From positions 248,001 through 312,000 of the forward strand of contig NZ_CP014545.1 of assembly GCF_001586275.1 (NCBI RefSeq): a DNA stretch of 64,000 nt, in the 5' to 3' direction. The position numbers and the translations under genes were made by a program. Each line of letters starts with the position of its first letter. Position 1 is the stretch's first letter. Below are positions 55,151 to 64,000 of the stretch, in pieces. The DNA comes from Sphingorhabdus sp. M41. GTDB taxonomy: Bacteria > Pseudomonadota > Alphaproteobacteria > Sphingomonadales > Sphingomonadaceae. The notes under the pieces are model-generated. The model was not told the origin of the DNA. It did no database searches and saw nothing but the letters and a program-made list of their open reading frames with translations.

Positions 55151-55212
55151 TGGGCCACCAACCGTTGATGAATCGGTTTGTCTTTGAGCTTGGTTCCCAT
55201 TAGGTAAATTCC

Positions 55213-56280
55213 ATGAGCTTCAACACCTTCGGTCGCACCTTCCGCTTTTCCACTTGGGGAGAGAGCCACGGGCCTGCATTGGGCGCGCTGGTCGACGGCT
55301 GCCCGCCGGGACTGGCTCTGAGTGAAGCGGATATTCAGCCTTTTCTCGATGCCCGCAAACCCGGCCAGTCGAAATATACCACGCAGCGCAAGGAACCGGA
55401 TGAGGTTAAAATCCTTTCCGGTGTGTTCGAGGGCAAAACGACTGGCACACCGATTTCGCTGATGATCGAGAATGTCGACCAGCGATCCAAGGATTATAGC
55501 GAAGTGGCGAAGGCCTATCGTCCCGGTCATGCCGACTATGCCTATGACCAGAAATATGGCTTTCGCGACTATCGTGGTGGTGGCCGGTCCAGTGCCCGGG
55601 AAACGGCGGCGCGGGTTGCGGCCGGTGCCGTGGCGCGGCTGGTGCTTCCGGATGTGACGATCCGGGCATGGGTTGCCGAAATCGGCGGCGATGCGATTGA
55701 TCCGGCGAATTTCGATGCCAATGAAATTGGTAATAATCCCTTTTTCTGTCCAGATGCCGTTGCCGCGAAGCGCTGGGAAGCACTGGTCGATGGTGCGCGC
55801 AAGGATGGCAGCAGCCTCGGCGCGATAGTCGCCTGCGAGGCAACCGGTGTGCCCGCTGGTTGGGGAGCGCCCGTCTATGCCAAAATGGACAGCGAGATTG
55901 CCGCTGCGATGATGACGATCAACGCGACCAAGGGTGTCGAAATCGGTGACGGCTTTGCTGCCGCCCGTCTGCGCGGTGAAGAAAATGCCGATGCGATGCG
56001 GCCCGGAGCCAATGGTCCCGAATTCCTGGCCAACCACAGCGGCGGTACTGCTGGCGGGATATCTACCGGCCAGCCAATTTTCTGTCGAGTGGCGTTCAAA
56101 CCGACCAGTTCCATATTGACGCCGGTAGCAACGATTTCGCCGGAAGGTGAAGCGACTGAAATATCGACCAAGGGCCGTCACGATCCCTGTGTCGGTATTC
56201 GGGGCGTTCCGGTTGTCGAAGCGATGCTGGCGCTGGTACTCGCCGACCAGAAACTGCTTCATCGAGCGCAATGCGGATGA
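55213..56280 (+). CDS. aroC: Chorismate synthase
   Basis: A 355-residue FMNH2-dependent enzyme that converts EPSP to chorismate, the end of the shikimate pathway. The three family signatures are visible: [18 protein letters not shown] near the start, [18 protein letters not shown] in the middle, and [17 protein letters not shown] near the end. A tiny reading frame overlaps its stop as ATGA. Upstream fabI may be in the same unit. Confidence 0.97.
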   Translation: MSFNTFGRTFRFSTWGESHGPALGALVDGCPPGLALSEADIQPFLDARKPGQSKYTTQRKEPDEVKILSGVFEGKTTGTPISLMIENVDQRSKDYSEVAKAYRPGHADYAYDQKYGFRDYRGGGRSSARETAARVAAGAVARLVLPDVTIRAWVAEIGGDAIDPANFDANEIGNNPFFCPDAVAAKRWEALVDGARKDGSSLGAIVACEATGVPAGWGAPVYAKMDSEIAAAMMTINATKGVEIGDGFAAARLRGEENADAMRPGANGPEFLANHSGGTAGGISTGQPIFCRVAFKPTSSILTPVATISPEGEATEISTKGRHDPCVGIRGVPVVEAMLALVLADQKLLHRAQCG

Positions 56281-56354
56281 AGAATCTGCTGGCAATCGCG
56301 GCCCTGTGGTTCTCGCTTTTCTACCCAGCGACCCCTGTTCAAGGTTATTCCTGA
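56277..56354 (+). CDS. Possible 25-residue leader or membrane peptide after aroC
   Basis: An ATG overlapping the aroC stop (ATGA) opens a 25-codon frame encoding [15 protein letters not shown] then [10 protein letters not shown], a positively charged start with a hydrophobic core like a signal peptide or membrane peptide. It stops 3 bases before the ATG of the next transporter gene. Translational coupling on both sides is plausible, so it may serve to pass ribosomes along or be a true small protein. Its length makes chance occurrence quite possible. Confidence 0.3.
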   Translation: MKNLLAIAALWFSLFYPATPVQGYS

Positions 56355-56357
56355 TCC

Positions 56358-58157
56358 ATGTTCGATCTGATCCTTCACATCATCGATGAATATATTCAGC
56401 AGCATAAGGCGATAATCGGTCTCGTCATTCTGGTGTGTCTATTTGCCGGGTTCATAATGGAGCGCTTTCCCGCTGCCGTGGTCGCGGTGCTCGGGGCTTG
56501 CATGTTTCTGTTCCTCGGGATCATCGATTCCGATGGCCTGTTTTCGGTCTTCTCCAATACGGCTCCGATCACGATTGCCGCGATGTTCATTCTGTCCGGT
56601 GCCTTGCTGCGAACGGGGACGATTGACGCGATCGCCGGGTTCATCATCAAGCGCGCCAAACGGCACCCCAAATTGGCAGTCGCCGAGATGTTTCTGGGTG
56701 CTTTCGTCGCGTCCGCTTTCATGAACAACACGCCGGTGGTGATCGTCCTGATTCCGATCATCCTCCGCCTGTCGCGGGCAACCGGCTTCTCGTCAAAGAA
56801 ACTGCTTATCCCGCTGAGCTTCATCTGCATATTGGGCGGCACGACCACGCTGATCGGTACTTCGACCAACCTGATCGTCGATGCGGTTGCGCGCGATCAG
56901 GGTCTGGACGGATTCGGGATTTTCGAAATCACGCCTTACGGACTGATCGCTGCCGTCGCGGGTACGGTGATGATGGTATTGTTCAGCAGCTGGCTGCTTC
57001 CGAGCGGCGATGTCAAAGGCCAGTTTGACAGCAGCGATGAAAGCGATTTTCTCACTGAACTGACGGTGCGTCGAAATGCATCGGTGATCGACAAGCAATT
57101 GTCTGCGGTGCCCGAACTGCGACGGGCGGGTATTACCGTGACTGCGGTGAAGCGCCTCAGCAGCTATATCCGTCATGAACTGGATTTTCATGTGCTGCGG
57201 GCAGGCGACCGGATTGTCGCACAACTCGATCTCGCCGAGCTTATATCGCTGCGGAAATCGGAAGATTTCAAGGTCGGAATCGTTCGCTCCGGTGATGCTG
57301 GGCCCATGGGCGAGGAACTGGTCGAGGCCACGGTGGCGCCGAATCATCCCAGCATCGGTAACAGACTATTCGACATTCCCTTCCTGTCTCGACTCGATGT
57401 CCGGATATTGGGCATGACCCGCTATCGGAATTTGCCGCGGTCTGACCTGACCAATGCACGCATTCACGCGGCGGACAGATTGCTGGTGACGGGCTCCAGT
57501 GAAGATATCAACCGCATGTATCAAAACCCGAATTTGTTCGGGGTTGGACAGACAAAGATCCGTGCTTTTCGTCGGGACCGCGCACCGATTGCCATTGGAG
57601 CCCTGGTTGCGGTGGTGGTGCTCGCCGCGCTCAATGTCATTCCGCTGGCGGTCGCCGCCATTTTGGCGGTCGGTGCGATCTTGCTGGCTCGCTGTATTGA
57701 CGCGGAAGAAGCCTGGGGCTCGATCGACGGCAATGTTCTGGTCCTGATATTCGGCATGCTGGCGGTGGGTCTGGGCTTGCAGCAGGCCGGCAGCGTTGAC
57801 CTGATTGTCGCCGAATTGACGCCTTATCTGCGGGAAGTGCCGCCCTGGGGTCTGGTCTTCGCAATTTATGTCCTGTCGGTGATCATGACCGAGATTGTGA
57901 CAAATAATGCGGTCGCCATCATCATCACACCGATTGCCATCGCGCTCGGCAATGATCTGGGTGTCGATCCCCGGCCTCTGGTCATCGCGGTCATGTTCGC
58001 AGCTTCCGCCAGCTTCGCGACGCCGATCGGCTATCAGACCAACACGCTGGTCTATGCAGCGGGCAATTACCGGTTCACCGACTTCTTCAAGGCCGGTATC
58101 CCGCTGACCTTTGGCGTCGGACTGTCGACCTGTCTGGCGATCAGCTTCTGGATGTAA
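56358..58157 (+). CDS. SLC13-family permease with RCK/TrkA-C domains
   Basis: A 599-residue carrier of the divalent-anion:Na+ symporter group (SLC13/ArsB-NhaD superfamily). Membrane halves (about 20-215 and 410-599) hold the repeated motifs AFMNNTPVVIVLIPI and MTEIVTNNAVAIIITPIAIA. The middle (about 220-390) contains two TrkA-C regulatory domains, with ELRRAGITVTAVKR and LDVRILGMTRYRNLPR. Such proteins transport sulfate, dicarboxylates or other anions, but the substrate here is unassigned. It follows the 25-residue frame after aroC; the DAACS symporter follows 73 bases later. Confidence 0.9.
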   Translation: MFDLILHIIDEYIQQHKAIIGLVILVCLFAGFIMERFPAAVVAVLGACMFLFLGIIDSDGLFSVFSNTAPITIAAMFILSGALLRTGTIDAIAGFIIKRAKRHPKLAVAEMFLGAFVASAFMNNTPVVIVLIPIILRLSRATGFSSKKLLIPLSFICILGGTTTLIGTSTNLIVDAVARDQGLDGFGIFEITPYGLIAAVAGTVMMVLFSSWLLPSGDVKGQFDSSDESDFLTELTVRRNASVIDKQLSAVPELRRAGITVTAVKRLSSYIRHELDFHVLRAGDRIVAQLDLAELISLRKSEDFKVGIVRSGDAGPMGEELVEATVAPNHPSIGNRLFDIPFLSRLDVRILGMTRYRNLPRSDLTNARIHAADRLLVTGSSEDINRMYQNPNLFGVGQTKIRAFRRDRAPIAIGALVAVVVLAALNVIPLAVAAILAVGAILLARCIDAEEAWGSIDGNVLVLIFGMLAVGLGLQQAGSVDLIVAELTPYLREVPPWGLVFAIYVLSVIMTEIVTNNAVAIIITPIAIALGNDLGVDPRPLVIAVMFAASASFATPIGYQTNTLVYAAGNYRFTDFFKAGIPLTFGVGLSTCLAISFWM

Positions 58158-58230
58158 TCCCGGCCTAAAGGCTTGCCGCGCTCTCTTGCTGACGATAGGC
58201 ATGGTCCGGGAAAAATACGGGGAAAATCAC

Positions 58231-59469
58231 ATGCTGGCATTCTGGTTCAAGATTCCGCTTTGGCAGCGAGTCATCGCGGCGCTTATCCTTGGTGTCATGT
58301 CCGGCCTGATATGGGGCCCCGAAGCCGAAGCCATCAAGTGGATTGGCGATTTCTTCATCAAGGCGATCAAGATGCTGGTCGTCCCGCTGATCTTTTTCTC
58401 GCTGGTGGCCGGCGTGGCTGCGCTTGGAGATCTCAAGAAACTGGGCAGCGTTGGCGGACGGGCGATGATTTTGTTCGTGATCACCGGTCAGATTGCCGCC
58501 TGGCTGGGGCTGGCGCTCGGCACCTTCTTTCAACCCGGGAACGGCGTCGATACCAGCGCGATAGAGAAGGGCGATACGCCGGTTCCCAATGACACGACTG
58601 CCGTTGACATGATCCTGTCGATCGTTCCGGACAGTCCTGTACAGGTCATGGCCGATGTCAGGGTTCTGCCGCTGATCGTCTTTGCCCTGCTCATCGGGAT
58701 CGGCATATTGATGGCCAAGGAGGACGGCAAGCCACTGGCAAAGATTTTTGATAGCGGCGCGATCGTCATGCAGAAAGTCACCATGATCGTGATGGAATTG
58801 ACGCCATTTGGCGTGTTTGCGCTGATGGCATGGGTCGCCGGAACACTCGGCATGGATGCCTTGCTCTCGCTGGCGCAGCTGGTCGGGCTTAATTATCTCG
58901 GCTGCCTGCTGATCATTGGAATAGTATATTCCGGGATGATCAAATTTATCGCGAAGCTCCCGGTGCGGGATTTCTTTCGCGGGATCATCGATGCAATGGC
59001 GGTCAGCTATTCCACAGCCTCGTCCAACGCGACCCTGCCGGTGACCCTGCGCTGCGTCGAACGCAATCTCGGCGTCAGCAATTCGGTGGCGAGTTTTGTC
59101 GTATCGCTTGGTGCGACGATCAACATGAACGGCACCGCCATGTATCTCGGCCTCGCCACATTGTTTGGCGCGCAGATATTCGGCGTGGATTTGAGCTGGG
59201 GCGACTATTTCCTGATCTCGATCACTTCGACGCTCGGCGCGATTGGTGCAGCAGGCATACCGGGCGCAGGCCTGATCATGATGGCGCTGGTGTTCGGCAG
59301 CGTTGGCGTCCCGCTGGAAACCATCGCCTTCGTGGCTGGCGTCGACCGGATCATGGACATGATGCGCACGACCACCAATGTCTCGGGAGATGCTGCAGTG
59401 GCGGTGACGGTGGCTTCGATGACCGGCGAGATCGACCGCGAGGAAATGATCTCGGCGGACGATGTTTGA
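58231..59469 (+). CDS. Dicarboxylate/amino acid:cation symporter (DAACS)
   Basis: A 412-residue GltP/DctA-type secondary carrier for glutamate, aspartate or C4-dicarboxylates, coupled to H+ or Na+. Present are the conserved hairpin SYSTASSNATLPVTLRC, the NMNGTAMY sequence of TM7 and the second hairpin AAGIPGAGLIMMALVFGS, with VDRIMDMMRTTTNVSGDA in TM8, whose Asp/Arg pattern fits acidic substrates. I chose the ATG at 58231 (MLAFWFKIPLWQ) with GGGGA upstream; in-frame starts at 58201 and 58111 are earlier. About 143 bases separate it from convergent purA, with only a 6-bp inverted repeat seen there. Confidence 0.92.
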   Translation: MLAFWFKIPLWQRVIAALILGVMSGLIWGPEAEAIKWIGDFFIKAIKMLVVPLIFFSLVAGVAALGDLKKLGSVGGRAMILFVITGQIAAWLGLALGTFFQPGNGVDTSAIEKGDTPVPNDTTAVDMILSIVPDSPVQVMADVRVLPLIVFALLIGIGILMAKEDGKPLAKIFDSGAIVMQKVTMIVMELTPFGVFALMAWVAGTLGMDALLSLAQLVGLNYLGCLLIIGIVYSGMIKFIAKLPVRDFFRGIIDAMAVSYSTASSNATLPVTLRCVERNLGVSNSVASFVVSLGATINMNGTAMYLGLATLFGAQIFGVDLSWGDYFLISITSTLGAIGAAGIPGAGLIMMALVFGSVGVPLETIAFVAGVDRIMDMMRTTTNVSGDAAVAVTVASMTGEIDREEMISADDV

Positions 59470-59612
59470 TATCTGGATATTGCCGCCGATCGTGTAGATA
59501 TGGCGGGTCCAGAGGATAGAGCCCTTGGGTCTCTAGGAGATTCCCAAGAAATTTATGAAGCAAACATCACAGAGCATTTTGGCCACATTTCTTGCGAAAT
59601 TAGCGAATTAGC

Positions 59613-60902
59613 CTAATCCGCAAATGGATCGGTCACCAATATCGTATCGTCCCGCTCCGGCGACGTGCTCACCAATGCCACAGGACACTGGATCAGTTCT
59701 TCCACCCGCCGGATATATTTGATCGCCTGCGCCGGCAGATCGGCCCAGCTGCGGGCACCGGCGGTGGATTCGCTCCATCCTTCCAGCGTCTCGTAGACCG
59801 GTTTGACCGCAGCCTGATCCTGATGATGGGGCGGCAGATAGTCGTAGGTCACGCCGTTCAGATCATAGCCAACGCAAATTTTCAATTCCGCGAAACCGTC
59901 GAGCACGTCGAGCTTGGTCAGCGCAATACCGGCAACGCCGGAGACCGCCAGAGCCTGCCGCACCAGCACGGCATCGAACCAGCCGCAGCGCCGCTGGCGG
60001 CCGGTGACGGTACCAAATTCATGCCCCCGTTCGCCAAGCCGCTGACCGATATCGTCATTCAGCTCGGTCGGGAAGGGGCCGGAGCCGACGCGGGTTGTAT
60101 AGGCCTTGGTGATCCCGAGCACATAGCCGGTGCCGGACGGGCCGATGCCGGAGCCACCCGCAGCAGTGCCCGAAATCGTATTGGAACTGGTGACGAACGG
60201 GTAGGTGCCGTGATCGACATCGAGCAACACGCCTTGCGCGCCTTCGAACAGGATGCGCTTGCCGTCGCGCCGCGCTTCGTTGAGGCGCTTCCAGACCGGC
60301 TGTGCATATTGCAGCACGCTGTCGGCAATTTCCTTCAGATCATCCAGCAGCCGTTCGCGGTCGACTGGTGGTTCGCCAAAGCCCGCTCGGAGCGCGTCAT
60401 GATGGGCGCACAGCCGGTCAAGTTGCGGGCCAAGATCGTCGAGATGAGCCAGATCGCAGACACGTATCGCGCGGCGACCAACCTTGTCTTCATAGGCGGG
60501 GCCAATGCCGCGCCGCGTCGTACCGATCTTGCCCTTGCCGCTGGCATCTTCGCGCATGGCGTCGAGATCGCGGTGGATTGGCAGGATCAGCGGGCAGGTT
60601 TCGGCAATGCCGAAATTATCGGTATTGATCGCGACGCCCTGGCTTTCCAGCTTCGCAATTTCTTCACGTAAATGCCAGGGATCGAGTACCACGCCATTGC
60701 CGATGATCGACAGCGCTCCGCGGACGATACCCGAAGGGAGCAGCGAAAGCTTGTAGACGGCGCCGTCGACAACCAGCGTATGACCGGCGTTATGGCCACC
60801 CTGAAAGCGAACCACGACATCGGCGCGTTCGGACAGCCAGTCGACAATCTTGCCTTTGCCTTCATCACCCCATTGTGCGCCGATTACCGTTACATTGGCC
60901 AT
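59613..60902 (-). CDS. purA: Adenylosuccinate synthetase
   Basis: A 429-residue GTP-dependent enzyme joining IMP and aspartate, the first committed step to AMP. The start [20 protein letters not shown], with the catalytic Asp and the P-loop-like GDEGKGK, is classic. [11 protein letters not shown] holds the catalytic His, and [19 protein letters not shown] and [13 protein letters not shown] are further signatures. It is 15 bases after hisZ on the same strand and ends the serC-serA-hisZ-purA run. Confidence 0.97.
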   Translation of the reverse strand: MANVTVIGAQWGDEGKGKIVDWLSERADVVVRFQGGHNAGHTLVVDGAVYKLSLLPSGIVRGALSIIGNGVVLDPWHLREEIAKLESQGVAINTDNFGIAETCPLILPIHRDLDAMREDASGKGKIGTTRRGIGPAYEDKVGRRAIRVCDLAHLDDLGPQLDRLCAHHDALRAGFGEPPVDRERLLDDLKEIADSVLQYAQPVWKRLNEARRDGKRILFEGAQGVLLDVDHGTYPFVTSSNTISGTAAGGSGIGPSGTGYVLGITKAYTTRVGSGPFPTELNDDIGQRLGERGHEFGTVTGRQRRCGWFDAVLVRQALAVSGVAGIALTKLDVLDGFAELKICVGYDLNGVTYDYLPPHHQDQAAVKPVYETLEGWSESTAGARSWADLPAQAIKYIRRVEELIQCPVALVSTSPERDDTILVTDPFAD

Positions 60903-60917
60903 TGATGAGTCACTTTC

Positions 60918-62033
60918 TTATAATGGTTCCGGCTGATCGCCGTTCAAGATATGAGAACAACCAAGCGCTTCTGCCTGGTCTTTGTCTGAAAGGGCCGCGA
61001 CCGTGCGCCAACCATCGGTTCGGAGACGCGCTGCCACAGATTGGTTATGGCCAAGGGGCAAGAATATCTGTTCGCTGGTATGGGCGCCAAAGCCGGCATC
61101 GATCAGCGGATTGGGATAGAGCGAGAAGCCAACCGCCGCTTCCGATTTTCCATCGGAGTGCATGATTTCATAGCTTCCGCCGCGACCCAGCGCGCCGATA
61201 AATGTCTCCGCATAGAGCGTGAATCCGAACCAGTTCTGATATTCAAAGCCGTGCCGTTCGGTAGGGTCGAGAGTCAGGCTGGCTTTTCCCTGGATGCTCG
61301 CCGCGATCTGGGAAACACCGTCCAGCCGGGAATCCAGCAGGCCGCCCGTGTCAAATTTGCGCAGTTTTGCCATCGCTTCGTCAAACGGGCCGGTTGCCTC
61401 TATCAGAGGAAGATAGCCGGTCGCGCCCATGGCGCTCAGGCCACCGGCATCCTTCATATCCAGTTCTCCGCGCACTTCGCCAATCTGGGCTTCGTTCAAT
61501 GGCAATGGGCCTGCCGCCAAAATGTCGATCAGGTCGGGCAAGGTAAAATCTACGGTGATGCCAGTGACGCCCGCTCGTTCCAGCGCCTCGATCGCGACCG
61601 ATACAATTTCACTGGCGGCAATGACACTATCACTGCCGACAAGTTCCGCGCCAATTTGCAACCGGCTGCGCTCCGGTTGCAGCTGTCCCGAGCGCAGTTT
61701 CAAGACCTGTCCTGAGTAGCTGAGCCGGAGTGGACGCGGCCGATCGGCCAGGCTTGTCTTGGCAATACGGCCAATTTGCATGGTCATATCAGGTCGTAAC
61801 GCCAATGTGCGCTGCGAAATAGGATCGACCAAGCGCATCAGGTCGTTGCGAGAAGTCCCCTGCATCCGATCGGTCAGGCCGTCTTCATATTCCGCCAGTG
61901 GCGGCGTCACCCGGGCATAGCCATGGCTGGCCAGCGTGTCGAGCACATCGCGTTCCAGTCGCGACGCCGCCTCGGCATAAGGCGGCAGCGCGTCGTGGAA
62001 CCCTTCGGGCAAGAGATTGGATGGCTTTTGCAT
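60918..62033 (-). CDS. hisZ: ATP phosphoribosyltransferase regulatory subunit HisZ
   Basis: A 371-residue catalytically inactive homologue of histidyl-tRNA synthetase that partners the short form of HisG in the first step of histidine synthesis. It begins NLLPEGFHDALPPYAEAASRLE and keeps class II synthetase-like motif 2 (ALRPDMTMQIGRIA), but lacks the anticodon-binding domain expected in HisS. hisG is not in this window. I prefer the ATG at 62033 to one 24 bases upstream. It sits 65 bases after serA and 15 bases before purA. Confidence 0.9.
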   Translation of the reverse strand: MQKPSNLLPEGFHDALPPYAEAASRLERDVLDTLASHGYARVTPPLAEYEDGLTDRMQGTSRNDLMRLVDPISQRTLALRPDMTMQIGRIAKTSLADRPRPLRLSYSGQVLKLRSGQLQPERSRLQIGAELVGSDSVIAASEIVSVAIEALERAGVTGITVDFTLPDLIDILAAGPLPLNEAQIGEVRGELDMKDAGGLSAMGATGYLPLIEATGPFDEAMAKLRKFDTGGLLDSRLDGVSQIAASIQGKASLTLDPTERHGFEYQNWFGFTLYAETFIGALGRGGSYEIMHSDGKSEAAVGFSLYPNPLIDAGFGAHTSEQIFLPLGHNQSVAARLRTDGWRTVAALSDKDQAEALGCSHILNGDQPEPL

Positions 62034-62098
62034 GGCCCTGCTCCATAGCCCAAGCACAGGCTCAGGCCATCTTTTTTCTTTGGTAAGGTGCTATCAAA

Positions 62099-63682
62099 TC
62101 AAAACTTCAGCGCCTTGACCGTCTTCACGCCTTCGAGCTGGCAAATCGACCATAGTACCGGCTCTTTCACCGGCGAATCGATCGAGAGCAGCAATACCGC
62201 TTCTCCCCCTGGTGCGTCACTGCGACGGCCCAGGTGGAAGGTGCCGATATTGACGCCTGCTTCGCCGAGCGTCGAACCGACGCTGCCGATGAAGCCGGGC
62301 TGATCCTGGTTGACGATATACAGCATATCACCTTCGAGATCCGCTTCGACCTTGATCCCGAACATCTCGACCAGACGTGGTCCGGATGATCCGAACAGAG
62401 TGCCGGCAACCGATTTCTCGCCTTCGTCGGTGGTCACGGAAACCCGCACGAGAGTGTGATAATCGCCTTCGCGTTCATGGCGGATCTCGCGGACATCGAG
62501 TCCGCGTTCCTTCGCCAGATAGGGCGCGTTGACCATATTCACGGTGTCGCTATAGGCCCGCATCAGACCAGCCAGGACGGCTGCCGTAATCGGCTTCTGG
62601 TCCAGTTCGGCCGCCGCGCCTTCCACTTCAACGGCAACGCCCTTTATCTGGTCGGCAGCGAGTTGGCCTACGAGAGAGCCCAATTGTGTCGCAAGCGCCA
62701 TATAGGGTTTCAGCTTCGGTGCCTGTTCTGCCGAAAGGCTGGGCATGTTGAGCGCATTTTCGACGCCGCCATTGACCAGATAGTCGGCCATTTGCTCGGC
62801 CACCTGGATAGCAACATTTACCTGTGCCTCGCTGGTGGAAGCGCCGAGATGCGGTGTGCAAATCAGGTTGGGAGCGCCAAACAGAGGGTTTTCCTTTGCC
62901 GGTTCCTGCGCAAAAACGTCGAGGGCTGCACCTGCGACCTGGCCGGATTCCAACGCCTCCTTCAATGCCACTTCGTCGATCAAGCCGCCGCGAGCACAAT
63001 TGATGATCCGGACACCGGGCTTTGTTTTGGCAAGGGCTTCGGCCGAGAGGATGTTGCGGGTTTGGTCGGTGAGGGGCGTGTGCATGGTGATAAAGTCGGC
63101 GCGGGCGAGCAGATCGTCCAGCGAGACTTTCTCGACGCCCATTTCAACTGCCCGCTCTTCGGTCAGGAACGGATCATAGGCGACAACCTTCATCCGCAGG
63201 CCAATGGCGCGTTCGGCGACAATCGAACCGATATTGCCGGCGCCGATCAGGCCGAGCGTCTTGCTGGTCAGTTCCACGCCCATGAATTTCGATTTTTCCC
63301 ATTTGCCGGCCTGGGTCGAGGCGTCGGCGGACGGCAGCTGGCGAGCGAGCGCGAACATCAACGCGATGGCGTGTTCAGCTGTGGTGATGCTGTTGCCGAA
63401 CGGCGTATTCATGACTACGACACCCTTGGCAGAAGCGGCCGGGATATCGACATTGTCGACGCCGATGCCGGCACGGCCTACCACTTTCAGGTTGGTTGCG
63501 GCTTCCAATATTTCGGGTGTGACCGTGGTGGAAGAGCGGATGGCAAGGCCATCATAGTCGCCGATGATCTTCATCAGCTCTTCGGGAGTCTGACCGGTGA
63601 TTTCGTCCACTTCGCAACCGCGCTCGCGAAAAATCTCGGCGGCTTTCGGGTCCATTTTGTCGGAAATAAGTACTTTTGGCAT
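62099..63682 (-). CDS. serA: D-3-phosphoglycerate dehydrogenase
   Basis: A 527-residue long-form enzyme oxidising 3-phosphoglycerate to 3-phosphohydroxypyruvate, opening serine synthesis. The substrate domain and the NAD-binding fold carry GLIGAGNIGSIVAERAIGLRM-type sequence (near 147), RIINCARGGLIDE, and the catalytic His in CTPHLGASTSEAQ. An intervening (ASB) domain and a C-terminal ACT domain (about 455-527) follow, where serine feedback usually acts. The ATG at 63682 (MPKVLISDKMDP) is preferred to an earlier in-frame start. serC lies upstream beyond three hairpins. Confidence 0.96.
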   Translation of the reverse strand: MPKVLISDKMDPKAAEIFRERGCEVDEITGQTPEELMKIIGDYDGLAIRSSTTVTPEILEAATNLKVVGRAGIGVDNVDIPAASAKGVVVMNTPFGNSITTAEHAIALMFALARQLPSADASTQAGKWEKSKFMGVELTSKTLGLIGAGNIGSIVAERAIGLRMKVVAYDPFLTEERAVEMGVEKVSLDDLLARADFITMHTPLTDQTRNILSAEALAKTKPGVRIINCARGGLIDEVALKEALESGQVAGAALDVFAQEPAKENPLFGAPNLICTPHLGASTSEAQVNVAIQVAEQMADYLVNGGVENALNMPSLSAEQAPKLKPYMALATQLGSLVGQLAADQIKGVAVEVEGAAAELDQKPITAAVLAGLMRAYSDTVNMVNAPYLAKERGLDVREIRHEREGDYHTLVRVSVTTDEGEKSVAGTLFGSSGPRLVEMFGIKVEADLEGDMLYIVNQDQPGFIGSVGSTLGEAGVNIGTFHLGRRSDAPGGEAVLLLSIDSPVKEPVLWSICQLEGVKTVKALKF

Positions 63683-63710
63683 GATATATGTTCCTTGTCG
63701 GAATGATCGC

Positions 63711-63783
63711 GCCGGCACGGGCCGGCTTCGAGACCAATGACGCTATCGCAGGACATTGGTCTGGCCCCGGCTCTCGCCGGGGC
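63711..63783. repeat. Cluster of three inverted repeats between serC and serA
   Basis: Three neighbouring palindromes lie in the 111-base gap. They are GCCGGC-ACGG-GCCGGC (63711-63726), GACCAATG...CATTGGTC (63732-63739 with 63754-63761, 14-base loop), and GCCCCGGC-TCTC-GCCGGGGC (63764-63783). None has a T-run on the minus strand, so they are not typical terminators. They look like a dispersed intergenic element of the sphingomonad type (inference) or an RNA processing or attenuation region between the two ser genes. Confidence 0.7.
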
Positions 63784-63793
63784 GACACAAATA

Positions 63794-64000
63794 TTAGGAA
63801 AGTTCGGCTTTCACCTGGGCATAAGCCCATTCGATCCACAGCAGCAGACGGCGAACATCTTCCTGCTCGACGGTCGAGCCGCACCAGATGCGCAACGACG
63901 GCGGTGCGTCGCGATAGCCGTTGAAATCATAGGCAATGTCCATCTTCTCGAGCATTGCAGCGATTTTCTTGGGCACGGAGGCCTTTGCATCATCATCGAG
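63794..64000 (-). CDS. serC: Phosphoserine aminotransferase, C-terminal end (truncated by window edge)
   Basis: The last 68 residues of an aminotransferase. The sequence DFNGYRDAPPSLRIWCGS followed by DVRRLLLWIEWAYAQVK matches the C-terminus of the alphaproteobacterial SerC class, which converts 3-phosphohydroxypyruvate and glutamate to phosphoserine. The frame is open to base 64000, so the rest lies beyond the window. Immediate succession by serA supports the assignment and the serC-serA order. Confidence 0.88.
   Translation of the reverse strand, partial: LDDDAKASVPKKIAAMLEKMDIAYDFNGYRDAPPSLRIWCGSTVEQEDVRRLLLWIEWAYAQVKAELS

Noticed and set aside
59470-59612. Terminator between the DAACS symporter and purA
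   Set aside because: Only a weak 6-bp inverted repeat (CTTGGG/CCCAAG) without a T-run; not strong enough to call.
62456-63706. Plus-strand open frame of 416 codons opposite serA
   Set aside because: A mirror of serA codons; no motif, no ribosome binding site, no membrane or domain pattern.
63683-63793. Serine riboswitch or attenuator between serC and serA
   Set aside because: Hairpins are present, but no known riboswitch core, leader peptide or T-run was recognised; reported only as repeats.

Overview
The window reads as a chromosomal segment of an alphaproteobacterium, most likely a marine-type member of the Sphingomonadales. This is inferred from moderately high GC (near 58% in sampled lines), the CtrA inhibitor SciP, a SigF/NrsF pair, the very large NAD-dependent glutamate dehydrogenase, an ABA4-like protein and the general gene neighbourhood. 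No phage, insertion sequence, CRISPR array, rRNA or plasmid function was seen. Genes are dense, many overlap by 1-4 bases, and the two longest stretches without protein genes (about 9415-9739 and 33543-33983) hold promoters plus CIRCE, and a tRNA-Thr, respectively.

Layout. 1-3933: the end of sucB and lpdA (2-oxoglutarate dehydrogenase), a low-GC nuclease-like gene, a PepSY membrane protein and a TRIC-type channel. 3906-9504 (minus): sppA, then a six-gene operon bufA-bufB-bufC-doxX-sigF-nrsF for a copper-binding peptide (bufferin) made with a DUF692 enzyme. 9636-11795: CIRCE-controlled groES-groEL. 11880-20908: a metallopeptidase-like DUF885 protein, an MBL hydrolase, a reductase, an MFS carrier, a DJ-1 family protein, an orphan TonB, DUF1993, MAPEG and a diguanylate cyclase. 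20959-23763: polA. 23790-33542: a divergent sulfide locus. On the minus strand are persulfide dioxygenase, two YeeE-type proteins, a rhodanese-like/SQR fusion, SulP, cydAB and a DUF2474 peptide. On the plus strand are peroxiredoxin, an ArsR regulator and a methyltransferase. 33679-46119: tRNA-Thr(CGT), a PAS protein, NAD-GDH, DUF445 and an RND efflux pair. 46371-53332: stress membrane protein, sciP, mnmA, serine hydrolase, phzF-like, pdxH, ABA4-like and DnaJ-like. 53351-59469: BrkB-like, fabI, aroC and two carriers. 59613-64000 (minus): serC-serA-hisZ-purA.

Two modules stand out. In the bufferin operon, an exact match to the published Caulobacter SigF promoter (GTAACC-N16-CGAA) lies before bufA. 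A second exact match lies inside bufC, upstream of doxX-sigF-nrsF, which predicts a nested autoregulatory unit. In the sulfide locus, H2S oxidation (SQR), persulfide oxidation, sulfur-anion carriers and a cytochrome bd quinol oxidase are packed into one apparent eight-gene transcription unit. It faces an ArsR regulator that has only one cysteine, across a 17-base palindrome that overlaps both predicted divergent promoters.

All product names rest on reading translated sequence by eye against remembered family motifs. No database search was run.
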